The translations under genes and the position numbers were made by a program. A stretch of 64,000 bases of DNA from Colletotrichum lupini (Eukaryota > Ascomycota > Sordariomycetes > Glomerellales > Glomerellaceae), in the NCBI RefSeq assembly GCF_023278565.1, contig NC_064672.1:7750001-7814000 (forward strand). The letters are read 5' to 3'. Positions 32,577 through 44,772 of this stretch are shown in pieces. The notes beneath the pieces are model-generated. The model was given only the letters and a program-made list of their open reading frames with translations, was not told where the DNA came from and did no database searches. Within the stretch, counting starts at the first letter, position 1. Each line of letters opens with the position of its first letter.

Positions 32577-34603
32577 ATGGATAATGTTGTCAGCTCATTC
32601 GGGAGGGGCATCTCCCGCGCTGCCCGCGGCGTCCGCAAAAAGGTTCAGGGTTCCCAAGATGATCAGCAACCATCTCAGTCATCCGCGGCTTCATCGGCCC
32701 CATCCTTAACCGCTTCGCCCACCACCGCCGAGGACACTCCCGTACCCGCTCACGCTCCCGCACCGACCACTGAACCCGATCTTGAAGCTCAACTTCCGGC
32801 TCACACGGCCTCTCAATCTCACTACACGGCTCTGCCGCTCACATCACCACTGCCACCTTTCACACCGACTATTAACTCACCGGAGCCGGCCTCACCGTCG
32901 CCCCCTCACTCCGCTCATGAGCATCACGCTCATACGCTTCCAACCCTGGCACTGGGCCCATCAGCCCAACCCCCCACTCAAGATGACGCAACCCTCCAGG
33001 CTCTCACCGGCGCTCACCCCGCGGAGTCCTCGAATGCCCAGACCTTGACGAACAACATCACAACTCAAACACTCACCGTCCCGGGGCCGCAGTCTCAACC
33101 CGTATCGCCACTGTCACCTCCGCCCACCATAGTCCACTCACCTAGCGCACCTTTGTCTTCTCCCATATTTACTCCCTCAGCTATATCCTTCGCGCCTCAG
33201 GTCCACCCCAACTCACCAGCGCCCCAACCTCTCAACCTCTCAGCCGCAGCCTCACCAGCTCAGTACCTGCCCTCACCCCTCGAGTCACCTCTACCCCTCG
33301 AACTCGAGCAACAACTGTCCTGTAAAGATGGCGGCTCAATACGACCTACCAGCGCCCGAAGCGCCCGGCCTCGCACATCCCGCTCACGCCGAGACTCAGT
33401 CATTGAAAAGGTCGCCTCGCTCGATCCACGACGACGCCCTCGTATTCTAGGCCCCAAGACAGGTAACAGTCTTATGGATCTCCCGCCTGAGCTGCATCTT
33501 ATGATCATCGACTACCTCGAGTTCGGCGAGCTCGAGAATCTGCGCCGCACGTGCCGCTTCTACCGTAACTTTCTCACAAAGGAGACCATTCGCGACCTTT
33601 TTGGCGAGCAGTTCCGCCTCGCTCTACTGGCACATTGCTACATCTGCCTAAAGTACGATCCCACACGCGGCAGCTTGCTCTGGGCAGACTATAACCATCC
33701 GCGGTATCCTCTTGCTAGTAAATGTGTCGACTGCGCGTATCAGAAGAATGAGCTGGCGGTAGGCAAGAAGGTGGCATTAGGCAATTACGCGAGTGTATGG
33801 ATCTGTCGATGGTGCGGGTATCCCGTCGCCACTGCTTCGGCGCCCAACCAGCCCGAGTTCCACAAGGGCTGCTATAATCATTACAACAACGTCCTGCTGG
33901 TGTATTTCGTCTTGGGCTGGATTCAGCTGAGTCTCGGTATCGTCGCCGGTGCGCTTTGCTGGAGGTACTTTAGAGACGAGATCCTTGTCTTGGTGCCGTC
34001 TATTGTAAGTTCATGGAAATCGCTCTCGTGAGTCTCGAAAATAGTTGTCTAACCTGGACAGGTCGCGTTCGTCTTGCTGTGGTGGTGTCTGGCTCTCCTC
34101 GTGGTCAGAGGCGAACACAAGCGCACGTACCACTTTTCGTTGATCCTTGAGACAGCGATACTCGGTCTTTGGTGTTTGCCAATCTACGTCCTCGTCAAAG
34201 ATGTGGAAGACGGCATAGCTGGATTATTTGACAGACGGGTTACAGTGACCCTGGTTTTTATCGTGTTAAACATGTAAGTTCGGTTACTTTTTCACTACTT
34301 TATAAGGAGCTAACAGTTTAAAGGTTCTTCCGCCTTCTTAATGTTTTGGGCAACATCGTTCTCACACTCGAATGGCGACACTTTGCCCGCAAGAAGCCCC
34401 GACTCACGCCCGCAGCCCGATTCTTCAACATGATTCTCGCCGGGCTCGTATACTGGACATACCCTCAAGCCGTGGAACAGGAGTACCCGCCGCAATATCA
34501 CTTCATCAACACCGGTCGACGACGAGTCAAGAGGATTCTCGCTGAGAGAAACGCACAGCGGCAGCGACAACAGCAGCAGCAAATTATGACGATGATGTAT
34601 TAA
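32577..34603 (+). CDS. F-box protein with C-terminal membrane segments
   Basis: Three exons, 32577-34004, 34062-34273 and 34324-34603 (639 aa); introns are 57 and 50 nt. Residues 1-290 are disordered, very rich in Pro, Ser and Thr. An F-box lies at about 300-340 (LMDLPPELHLMIIDYLEFGE, then LENLRRTCRFYRNFLT). A Cys-pair region follows (CYICLK, CVDC, CRWCG, with later GCYNH) that may bind zinc. From about residue 440 there are four or five hydrophobic helices, e.g. VYFVLGWIQLSLGIVAGAL and FVLLWWCLALLVV, and a basic, Gln-rich tail. F-box proteins bring substrates to SCF ubiquitin ligases; the membrane part suggests quality control or turnover at an endomembrane. The substrate is unknown. Confidence 0.87.
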
Positions 34604-35315
34604 ACGCTTTTAAGAACGACACAACACATATGGCGCAAAGACGTCAAGCAACGACCCGCAAATCCGGAGTTTGGTAATGAAAGAGGATCCGTCAGAGCGA
34701 TGACTGTTTTATTGACTGCAAGCGTAATGGATGCGACTGGCATGGAATTGGGATCACATGGTCTTTTATTTTGGGCAGATTTACCACGGCGAATACCATG
34801 GCGTGCAGAGTGTATGATTGCAGGCGATACCTGCCCAAAAGCCTGTTGGGTCTCACAGTACGACATGGCGCTGGTAATGACCATGGCAATCAGTTTTGAT
34901 GAAGTTTTGATGCTTACCAAGTTGAACCTGGAAGATGTTTGAAGGGTTCATGAAGAAAAGAGAAGAGGGTTGATTAGAGACTTGAGTAGTAGTAAAATGG
35001 AAGAACCCATCTACGATATTCTTGCCAATTCATCGCAAATAACCTTCCGTGATGTGGGCCATCAGGTTTCAATCATTAAACCTGAATGAAAACGAACAAT
35101 GAGCGGCGTTCCCAAACGTGCCTGCATGCTTACCTTACCTGAATGAGTGCCGCCTGCATATGCAGACCGGTACCGGCTCACCTCAGCCTCGAAAAGAAAG
35201 CAATTGTGTAAAGCCCAATCTGCAGATGCCTAAGCGTCAAATTCTCACCGCTGAGCTCTTTCGTAAGCTTGCCCTAAACAATTCCTGATGTGACATACCT
35301 GGCGTTCGATCTATC
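34604..35315. other. Intergenic region, no gene recognised
   Basis: About 710 bp between the F-box gene and the actin-like gene; no convincing coding frame or RNA. Confidence 0.45.
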
Positions 35316-36798
35316 ATGTCGCCCAGTGCAAAGATGTCACCACGAGCCGTTGTCATTGATAGCGGGTAAGTGCTGCCTGGTCAATGAAGGCGTGGTTCTG
35401 GATGAGTGGTTGAGGCTCTGATCGTTTACCAGGTCCGGGTTCACCAAGGCTGGGTTCGGCGGCGACCGGCAGCCTCTCAGAGTATTCCGTGACTAAAGAC
35501 AAAGTCCCCAACTGTAACTGTTCTCAGCCGTCTGACTACAACCTAGCAACTGCAATCCAATATCCTACTAGGACGAAAGAGAACAGGAACACTGATGTCT
35601 GGATGGTTAGTCGGCATGATATCTCCGCAACCTGTGCAAGTTCCTCGAGGCGCAAGACTTATTGACCATATCACAGGCCACTTACAACGTCGGCCATGCC
35701 GTTGACCCGAATTATGAAGGCCTCAACCAACCTCTATACCCGATCAGAGCAGGCGGCGTGATTACGAACTGGCAAGACGCAGATAGGATATGGAACTATG
35801 CTTTAGCAGAGTTGGGAGCCTCCATACCGCTTTCCCATCATCCAATCATCATGACAGAACCACTCCATCTCTCTCCAAGCCAGCGGTAAGTCCCAGACGT
35901 TTTTTCGAGACTGCAAAGAGCCTAATTGTGCATAAACTAGGATGACCATGGTATCCCACGTCTTCGAATATTTCTCCGCGCCGGCGTACTACACGGCCTC
36001 GCCGGCTCTGCTGTCAACTTACGCGGCCAACCTACCCATCGCTCTCGTCATCGACTCGGGCTACGCGGGGACTTCTGCTCTACCAGTATACGACCACGCG
36101 CCTATCCGGAACCACGCCCGTAGGCACGACGTTGCGGGACAAGCGATAGACGACTGGTTGCAGCAAGCTCTCACGAATGAAGTCGGTCTGGAGCTTCCGT
36201 CAAACGGGGCTTGGGATGACGTTCTGTGGTTGGCCAAGACTGAACGGTGCCGCGTCGCAAAGGACTTTGAGGAGGGTGTCATGCGGTGGAAGAATATGGT
36301 GGATGACGGAGGGGAAGAAGATATCTGGGATCTGCCTGACGGGATGAAAGTCAAGCTTGACACCCCGCTGGGTTTGCGTGCGGGCGAGGTGTCTTTCAAC
36401 CCTTCCATGTTGGGGCTTGATGTTGGTGGGCTGCAGCATGATGCCTTTAATGTTATTATGAAGTGTGCACAGGGTCTTCGTGAAAGTCTCTGTCAAAATA
36501 TCCTGCTTGTGAGTACTTGTCTCTGTTTTGCTTTCGCTGAGTCGCCGTGTTGCTGACGACGGTATAGGCTGGAGGAAACACCATGTTTCCTGGGTTCGGC
36601 GCCAGGTTGAAGTGCGAACTGGAGCGTTTATTCGCAGAGGGTACTACTATCAATGTCATCTCTCCTCGGAATAGGGCGTATTCCGCTTGGGTTGGGGGAT
36701 CTATGATGAGCGAACTTTCGACGTTTGAAAGGATGTGTGTTGTGAGGGCCGAGTACGAAGAGGTAGGGCCCGAGATAGCAAACAAGATGTTTCTTTGA
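35316..36798 (+). CDS. Divergent actin-like protein
   Basis: Six exons: 35316-35365, 35433-35481, 35528-35605, 35677-35885, 35941-36508 and 36568-36798 (394 aa), introns 67, 46, 71, 55 and 59 nt; all phases close. Actin signatures are clear: AVVIDSGSGFTKAGFGGD (phosphate loop 1), GGVITNWQDADRIWN, HHPIIMTEPLHLSPSQRMT, IALVIDSGYAG, AGGNTMFPGFGARL and AWVGGSMMSELSTF. It is much altered: the DNase-binding loop of actin is replaced by an unrelated stretch, and phosphate loop 2 reads DSGYAGTS instead of DSGDGVTH. Nucleotide use may be impaired. It does not match a particular conventional Arp that I know, so it may be a fungal orphan actin-like protein. The exon 2/3 junction is least certain, because an RVF..PSD reading would fit actin better. 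Confidence 0.82.
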
Positions 36799-38208
<1,410 letters not shown>

Positions 38209-38553
38209 TCGCACCTCCCACACCACACCGACCGCGATTTTCTTGCTCGCACCGAAGCTCCCTCGCTCCCATTCGCCCCCCTGTCCTCTTCTCCTGCCGT
38301 CACCGACGAACAACAACAATCACTGTCAGCCTTCGAACTAAATTTCTGCCATCTCCATCCACCTCCACCAAAGCTTCCCTCGACAACCCCTCCAACTTCA
38401 ACCCAACACCGAAACAGTCTTGTTCGATAACAGTCCTTTTTCCAAACCTTGTACTCGACACGCGCATCCCCACTTTGATCGAATCATCGGATCCCAAACT
38501 CGACTTTCGAATTTATCAAACCTTTTTTTCGCGCCCTCGCATCAACATCAACA

Positions 38554-39401
38554 ATGGCCGGCGGCAAGGGAAAGTCTGGCGGAAAGACGTCCGGAGGCAA
38601 GGCTACGGCCGAAGTCCCCAAGAAGCAGCAGAGCCACTCCGCTCGCGCTGGTCTCCAGGTAAGTTGCGCTATCCTGATGATGCGCCGGTTTTGCACGTCG
38701 ATTTTTGGGCCCCGATATCGAGCATCGACCGACGACCACCCGATTCCGACGCGTTCGACCGCAACACAAGTCAGAACCGCCCTCCAACCATCATCTCGCG
38801 TCGCGCGGCATCTTCCACCTGCAACGGTGAATCTGCGCGATCACTTTTCCGCCGTTGAGGCTGAACTGGATGATGGACGGGATGCGGTCGCGTGCACGAT
38901 CTCGTTGGGCTTGAAAACGATGGCGCAACTCCCGGAACGCTCGCAGCAATGAAAATTTCTCAAGCTAGCGGTAGCAGCTTGCTAACACGGACTTTCTAGT
39001 TCCCCTGCGGTCGTGTCAAGCGTTTCCTCAAGGCCAACACCCAGAACAAGATGCGCGTCGGTGCCAAGGCTGCCGTCTATGTCACCGCCGTTCTCGAGTA
39101 CCTTACTGCTGAAGTACTCGAGCTTGCAGGCGTAAGTTCCCATCCCTCCCGGCGCACTCCGTTGACTCATCGGGGTCTCTCCCTAAATCATTTACTGACG
39201 CGCGCCTTGTAGAACGCTGCCAAGGACCTCAAGGTCAAGCGTATCACTCCCCGCCATCTCCAGCTTGCCATTCGTGGTGACGAGGAACTTGACACCCTGA
39301 TTCGTGCCACCATCGCCTTTGGTGGTGTTCTGCCACACATCAACCGCGCGCTCCTCCTCAAGGTCGAGCAGAAGAAGAAGGCCAAGGCGCTCGAGGCATA
39401 A
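38554..39401 (+). CDS. HTZ1: Histone variant H2A.Z
   Basis: Three exons, 38554-38658, 39000-39131 and 39213-39401 (141 aa). The first intron is 341 nt, much longer than others in the window; the second is 81 nt. The Gly/Lys-rich N-tail ([16 protein letters not shown]) is followed by the histone fold with [37 protein letters not shown] and [19 protein letters not shown]. The extended loop and [19 protein letters not shown] with the ending [16 protein letters not shown] identify H2A.Z rather than canonical H2A, which would have an SQE tail. It marks promoter-flanking nucleosomes and is deposited by SWR1. The C-biased codons fit high expression. Retention of intron 1 would give a 132-aa frame that keeps only the N-tail. 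Confidence 0.96.
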
Positions 39402-40003
39402 ATCCCGCGTCTTGCACAACAACGATAATAACGTTGATATTCCCGGTTGGCTTTTTTCTCAGGACGGTTATTTGGGAGTGGTTCGGTCTCAAGGGATGCT
39501 TTTTTCTGCTTTCCTTACAATACTGGTCAGAAACGACGATGATGCAGGTGTGCCAGAGGTTGAATAATCTTTTCACAGCATCTGGAAACAAAGAAAGGAA
39601 GAGGCATGCAACGGTTCAGAGTTGCACGCGATTCTGTCCTCGACGTTCACGGGTACGGTGCTGAAAAAAAATATGGCGCATGAGCCATAAGCACCTTGAT
39701 CTTCATGATTGCAGGGTACTCACTCTGGGTGCCTGCACTCTCAGAAACCCACGCAGATTCGCCTCGAGTCTGGCACTCACTCACAATGTACAACATTTCG
39801 AGGTTCCTGTTTCGGTTCCCAAGAAGGCACGCGCGGATAAGGCACTAGCTGATGGGCTTAGGTAGATGAATAAAACTGTAATGGGGGTACACATTTGATT
39901 TCCGTATACTGGTGCAGTGCCCTTGTCCTAAGTGATCACAGATTAATGCAGGAAATCTATCTCAATGGTGTTCATGAATCGGGGTATCTATGGTGCGGCC
40001 TGA
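39402..40003. other. 3' flank of H2A.Z and spacer
   Basis: About 600 bp between two convergently oriented genes. It presumably contains both 3' UTRs; no gene is seen. Confidence 0.45.
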
Positions 40004-40726
40004 TTACTTAGTTAATGGGATGCTGAAGCGAACGCGTCGTCCAGATGCCGGCTTGACTCGTGTCCCTCGTGCTGGGCACGTTCCCACCTCCCACTGCTCG
40101 ACGTACTCCCACTTAGAAGGCCACAGCATGAGCCAAGGCGGCGAAGCCATCACCGAATCCTCCAACACGGCCCTCGCCATCATCATCGCCGAACGCTCCG
40201 CCTTCGCCCTGGTTACCGCCCTCGCCGCCCTGAGCCCACCGCGATTCCTCTGCTTCAGTTGTTGCGCCACGAGGTACCCATACTCCGCGTCTTCGGGACG
40301 CAGGCTGAGTAAGGCTTTACCTCTCATGTATAGGCGCGAGATGAAGAGCGGGCCGGTTTCGGGGGCGGGTTTGTTGGAGAAGAAGCGGCCGCAGTGGATG
40401 CAGCGGTTTGTGCAGGAGATGAGATGTCGTAGACCGCAGTGGGTGCGCCAGCGCCATCTTGGGAGGGGGTTGGGGCGGAAGGGAACCGGTGGTGTTGGTG
40501 GTGTTGTTGTTGGTGTTGGCGTTGATGGTTCCGGTGGGGACGAGGGTGACGAGGTTGACGAGGGCCCGGACAATGTGGATGACGATGATGGAGATGGAGA
40601 CGTTGTGGCGATTTGCACAGCGATCTCGTCTGGCTCGGCTGGCGGTGGTGGTAGTGGTGAATCCGGGGGAGTTATCAATGATGGTCCACGATGGCTGGAT
40701 TCGTTCGCTTGGAGATGGTCGGCCAT
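40004..40726 (-). CDS. Hypothetical Pro/Ser-rich protein with Cys motif
   Basis: A single-exon frame of 240 aa. Residues 15-90 are low complexity (Pro, Ser, Thr). Then a compact segment has four cysteines, HCGLRHLISCTNRCIHCGRF (residues 95-114), a spacing that might bind one zinc ion. The remainder is basic and Ala/Arg-rich with RPEDAEYGYLVAQQLKQRNR. I do not recognise a family, but the biased, non-random composition and length support a real gene. Start 40726 is the first ATG of the frame. Upstream exons are possible. The role is unknown. Confidence 0.6.
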   Translation of the reverse strand: MADHLQANESSHRGPSLITPPDSPLPPPPAEPDEIAVQIATTSPSPSSSSTLSGPSSTSSPSSPPEPSTPTPTTTPPTPPVPFRPNPLPRWRWRTHCGLRHLISCTNRCIHCGRFFSNKPAPETGPLFISRLYMRGKALLSLRPEDAEYGYLVAQQLKQRNRGGLRAARAVTRAKAERSAMMMARAVLEDSVMASPPWLMLWPSKWEYVEQWEVGTCPARGTRVKPASGRRVRFSIPLTK

Positions 40727-42771
40727 TCTACGGCCCTTGCCCCTTCACCTCGGGAATGTCTGGCGATGGTTCGACCTCGTTGCTTGTCCAAATTCGGCGA
40801 TGTGCAAACCATATAGCAAAATTGATCTAGATTTGGTAGAATGTGAGTGAGTGTATGTGTAGCTTGGTAGGTGGTATCTGGGGCTCTTACGAGTACGAGC
40901 GGGAGAATGAGCCATATCGTGAACGATATCTCGTTGGTATGGTAGGAACACAACGGATCTAAACAGCTAACCGTCCCCCGTTTTCATAATCATTTTGACC
41001 CTTTTTAAGAACGAGTCTTCAGAATCCGGCTGGTCCTTCCTGCCCGTATCATTTACCCACCATTTGGTCAGGCACACCATAACCCCCGTTTCACAAGACA
41101 AAGAATTATGTTTACCGCCCGCTCACCCACCGCCCGAGGTGTCATGAGATGCCGTGAAACAGAACATGAACTGTAGCTTGCTTTGTAAGAAGAGGACTTT
41201 GACCTAGAACCCCCCCAACTCATACGGTTTGTAACGAATTCTACCTTCCCTCAGGAACGAGCGGTAGAACTGAACAACCAGACCACAAAAAAAGGCGTTC
41301 GAGTCCTGTTCGTAACGTTGAACGCCAGTAGTCAGGTAGCAACGCGTCTTGTGTCGTCCTCACAGTAAGCGCCATGGCATGAGACTCGGTATCAATTCAA
41401 ACGCAGGATATTTGACAAGGCGCAAAATAGCATAGCTGCCTAGTGTGTGCGGCTCTCTCTCGGTACATCATCATCCTCTCTTCATCGAAATTATCTTTGT
41501 GCCCCATGACACATTACACGCAAATAGTTTGGCCAGTCCTTGCATCTGCCATCTCATCTCTCTCTCGTGTGTTGTTCTCTGCTGGAAAAAAATATCGACA
41601 TTAGATCGTTCACTGATCTCTCGTCCTGTCATCCTGCCTCAGATGCTCGCAAATGCATGTAAATCCAACAAAAATAAGACGAATAAAAAAAAACACGGAA
41701 AACTCTAGCAGGTCCAAGACCAGGAAATACGACCATTTGGCCCCCAATGCAGCCTCAACGCCAATGTCCCCGTCAAAGTCGTCCCGAAAGATCACCCATG
41801 ATGGAACAGGAGTGTTCATTCTGTGGGCGACTCTCTGCAAGTTGACACAGAGAGCACTTTGCAGGATTGAGGGCCGGGGGGACATGAATACTGAACAACA
41901 CGAAAATAAAAAAAACCATCAGGAAATGCAGGCGCATAAAGACGCCCAGGATCAAATCAAACTTTTTTTTTTCGTCGGTGAGCCCAATAAAGAGCTGGCA
42001 TTGTTTTCTGAAGCCGACAAACTACCAATCTTGGCCGTCAAAAGAGAGTCCGAGGGCAACATCAGTCTTGGGTCGTGTCTTGATCAAAACTTGCCGAACC
42101 GTGGTAATTAGGTGGGTATAGTCATGGTCGCCGAAGGGCATGGTCTCGTCATCCAAAAAGAAGCGGCTTTTGTCGAGCATGCTGGTACAGCTATCTAGAC
42201 ATAAAAAGGTCGTAACAGCGTATTCATCGTCAAGGGTGGTTCATATGCTCCCGCGCGCCATGAAAGGAGGTATGGCGGGGAAACAGGAGGGTATAGGTGA
42301 CCGCCCATGGGCCTTTTTTTGCCATGTCGAAATGGTTGCCCATATCAGGTATTTTCTTGTATCCAAGTTTCTTTTCCGTTCATCCTTCTCCGGTCGTTGA
42401 AACAGCCATGAGCCAAGGTTTCCTTGCCGGGCGGGTGCCGTGAATCCAAAATGGGATGCCGCCGCGACGCTGGGAAATCTTCTATCCACCAATTCCGAGA
42501 CGGCCGAGCGAAAGATCATGACGCTGCCAAAGGCTCGTGTCCAACAAATCATCATTATAAGCAATATGGGTGTGGTTGTGGGGGAGAGTGTCCATCATGA
42601 AAAGCAATGGTAGGTATAACACAGGGGGGGGTTGTCGATTACCGAGCTGCGGTGAGCTGCGGTGAACTCGTCGAATGTCGTTTGTAGTCTCTATGCGTCG
42701 CGAGTCATGAATCGTTTCCTCATTGTAATGGTTGTCGTGGCAGTCTCGGCGAGGTAAATTATGGTTCTTGT
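40727..42771. other. Intergenic region and probable 3' UTR of the PIN4-like gene
   Basis: About 2 kb. Frames of up to 152 aa occur (e.g. 41653-42111) but their translation is basic, without homology that I recognise, and overlaps frames on the other strand. A long 3' UTR of the PIN4-like gene is likely in the right part. Confidence 0.45.
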
Positions 42772-44772
42772 CTAGTGGAATCGAGATGCGCCGGCGCTTC
42801 CAGCACGGGGTGCGTTGTCGGAAGAGTCTGCCATGGGGTTAGTTTATTGGACTCACTATCCCAGTCTGAGCAGACGAAAGAGAAAACTTACCGCTTCCAC
42901 GTTGCATGTGGCCGTTGGAGCGGTGGCGACCGCTGAAGCCGGCAGAAGTCTCCCACTCGGGGCCTCTGGGCTGCCTCTCGGGTGCATTGCGGTTGCCGCT
43001 GTTGGCACCAGGGCGCTGGCTTCCAATGGCACCAGGGGTGCTCCGGGCCTGAGAATGGGCGGCTGACTCGTAGGAGCCAAGGTTGAGTCCACCAAGCGAG
43101 CTGAGAAGGCTGCTGTCGGTACCAGGAGTGCCGACCGTCCCGGAAGTAGGCGTCAGGTTGGGAGTGGCAAGCGCGGCGGACTGGTTGACACCTCCATTGT
43201 AATCGCCGAAGCGGGCCCCCGAGTTGCCAGACTGGGGAATGTTCCCGATGCCGTTCATGGCCGTCAAGTAGCTCGAAGAGGACGCAGACGGGCTAGGGCT
43301 GAAGGATCGCAGATCGGCGAAGCTCTTGGCGGCGCGTAGGTTGGCAAGGCCATTTCCATCAGGGCTTCCAGGAAGCTCAAGGGTCGGACCTTGGCGGCCC
43401 ATGGCATGGGAGTAGTTGGTGCTAGCGCTCCGGGCCTCTCTATCAGCGGCGAAGTCGAAGGTGGCTGCCCTGCTGAGGCCCTTCTTGTGGTAGTCCAAGC
43501 CGACAGCGGGAGAGTGGATCTGGGCTGTGGGTGAAGGAAGCTGGCGCTTGACAACGTGAATCTGGCGCGACTCGGCCTCTCCCACAGAGTTATGCTCGAG
43601 GCCCATGTGATGGGCGAGGATGTGGATGCGACGGCGCTGCTCGGGGGCGACGGAGTTGGGGAAGATGAGGATTTCACGGTTGGTATCACGCTTGAAAAGA
43701 GTAAGCTCGGTGTAGAACTCCAGAGTCTCGGGATCGTTGAGATCAATATCTCCATCTACACACGGTCAGTTAGCAGGTGTTCAAGTCCATCTCGTGGCTT
43801 CGTCGCAACGTACCGAGGGGAGCGCGGGGAGGGTTGCTGGAGACGCTGTTCAGGGTCTGGAGGGACGGCTGTTGGTGTAGCATCGGGGCGCGGTGCTGTT
43901 CTTCGAGTTGACCACGTCGTTCCCTCTTCTCGCGCTCGATACGCTCTCTCTCGGCCTCTGGCAGCATCTTCTTGTACTCGACCCTCAACTTTCGGCCGTG
44001 GACCTCCATTCCGTTCATGGCATCAATGACAATCTTGGTGTCTTCGGGGGACTGGAAGTTGGCAAAAGCTAAGCCACGGAAAACGCCATTGTCGAAGTGG
44101 TAGTTGAAGGCGTATGGCTGGGGGAGGTGCATTTCCAACATGACGGCGGCAAGCGTCTCCTTTCGCACGGCAAAGGGAATGTTCTTGATGACAATGGCGG
44201 TAGGGATCAGCTGCTCTTCCGTCTGCGAGCTGGGACGCATATCACCCTGTCCGTCATAGCGGAGGCCGTTGGACATTCCACCGTTGAGGCCGGAGCCATA
44301 TGAGCCGTGCATGCCGAGTCCTTGATCGGTCCAGTTCTAAGGGGCGGTCAGATCACGACTACGTTATAGAGAGCGAAAGGATGAGGGTTAGGGGGGGGAA
44401 AAGAAGAAGAAAAAAACTCACAGTGGGGAGAGCGGCTCGGCGATTGACGCTCCTCTGTCTATTGGCGCCGTTCATGGCACCGTTGACGGTCGCAACACCA
44501 CCAGCATTGTAGTTCCAGGCCTGGCTGTTGTCCAGCATATATCCACCGGGCATTCCATTCGCAGACATTTGATCCATGGCTCTAGGATTGTAGCCAAGAC
44601 GGTCGGAAGGAAATAGGGCAGAGGAGCCCAAGCCGTTATCGAAAGGTCGCTGGGCCTGACGAGGGAGGGACAGACCAGATTGGAAGCCGCCCGCATACTG
44701 CCTCGAGGAGCTCGGGGAGCGATTCGGGGGGGCTGAGTAGTCGAGATACATGTCGTGTTGTTGCTGGCTCAT
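42772..44772 (-). CDS. PIN4: RNA-binding protein with RRM and R3H domains, PIN4/Cip2-like
   Basis: Four exons on the minus strand: 44772-44422, 44336-43814, 43755-42892 and 42827-42772, giving 597 aa; introns are 85, 58 and 64 nt. After a Gln/Asn/Gly-rich N-terminus, an RRM covers about residues 160-240 with RNP2 AIVIKNIP and RNP1 NGVFRGLAFANF. An R3H-type domain follows near 295-355 (ETLEFYTELTLFKRDTNREI, then RRRIHILAHHMGL). The C-terminal third is Ser/Gly/Asn-rich and disordered. This RRM-R3H combination is that of yeast Pin4/Mdt1 and fission-yeast Cip1/Cip2, cytosolic mRNA regulators of stress and checkpoint responses. If the last intron is retained, the protein ends 20 codons later with a different tail. 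Confidence 0.9.

Noticed and set aside
41653..42111. 152-codon plus-strand frame
   Set aside because: Located in the probable 3' UTR of the PIN4-like gene, A-rich, basic translation without recognisable content.
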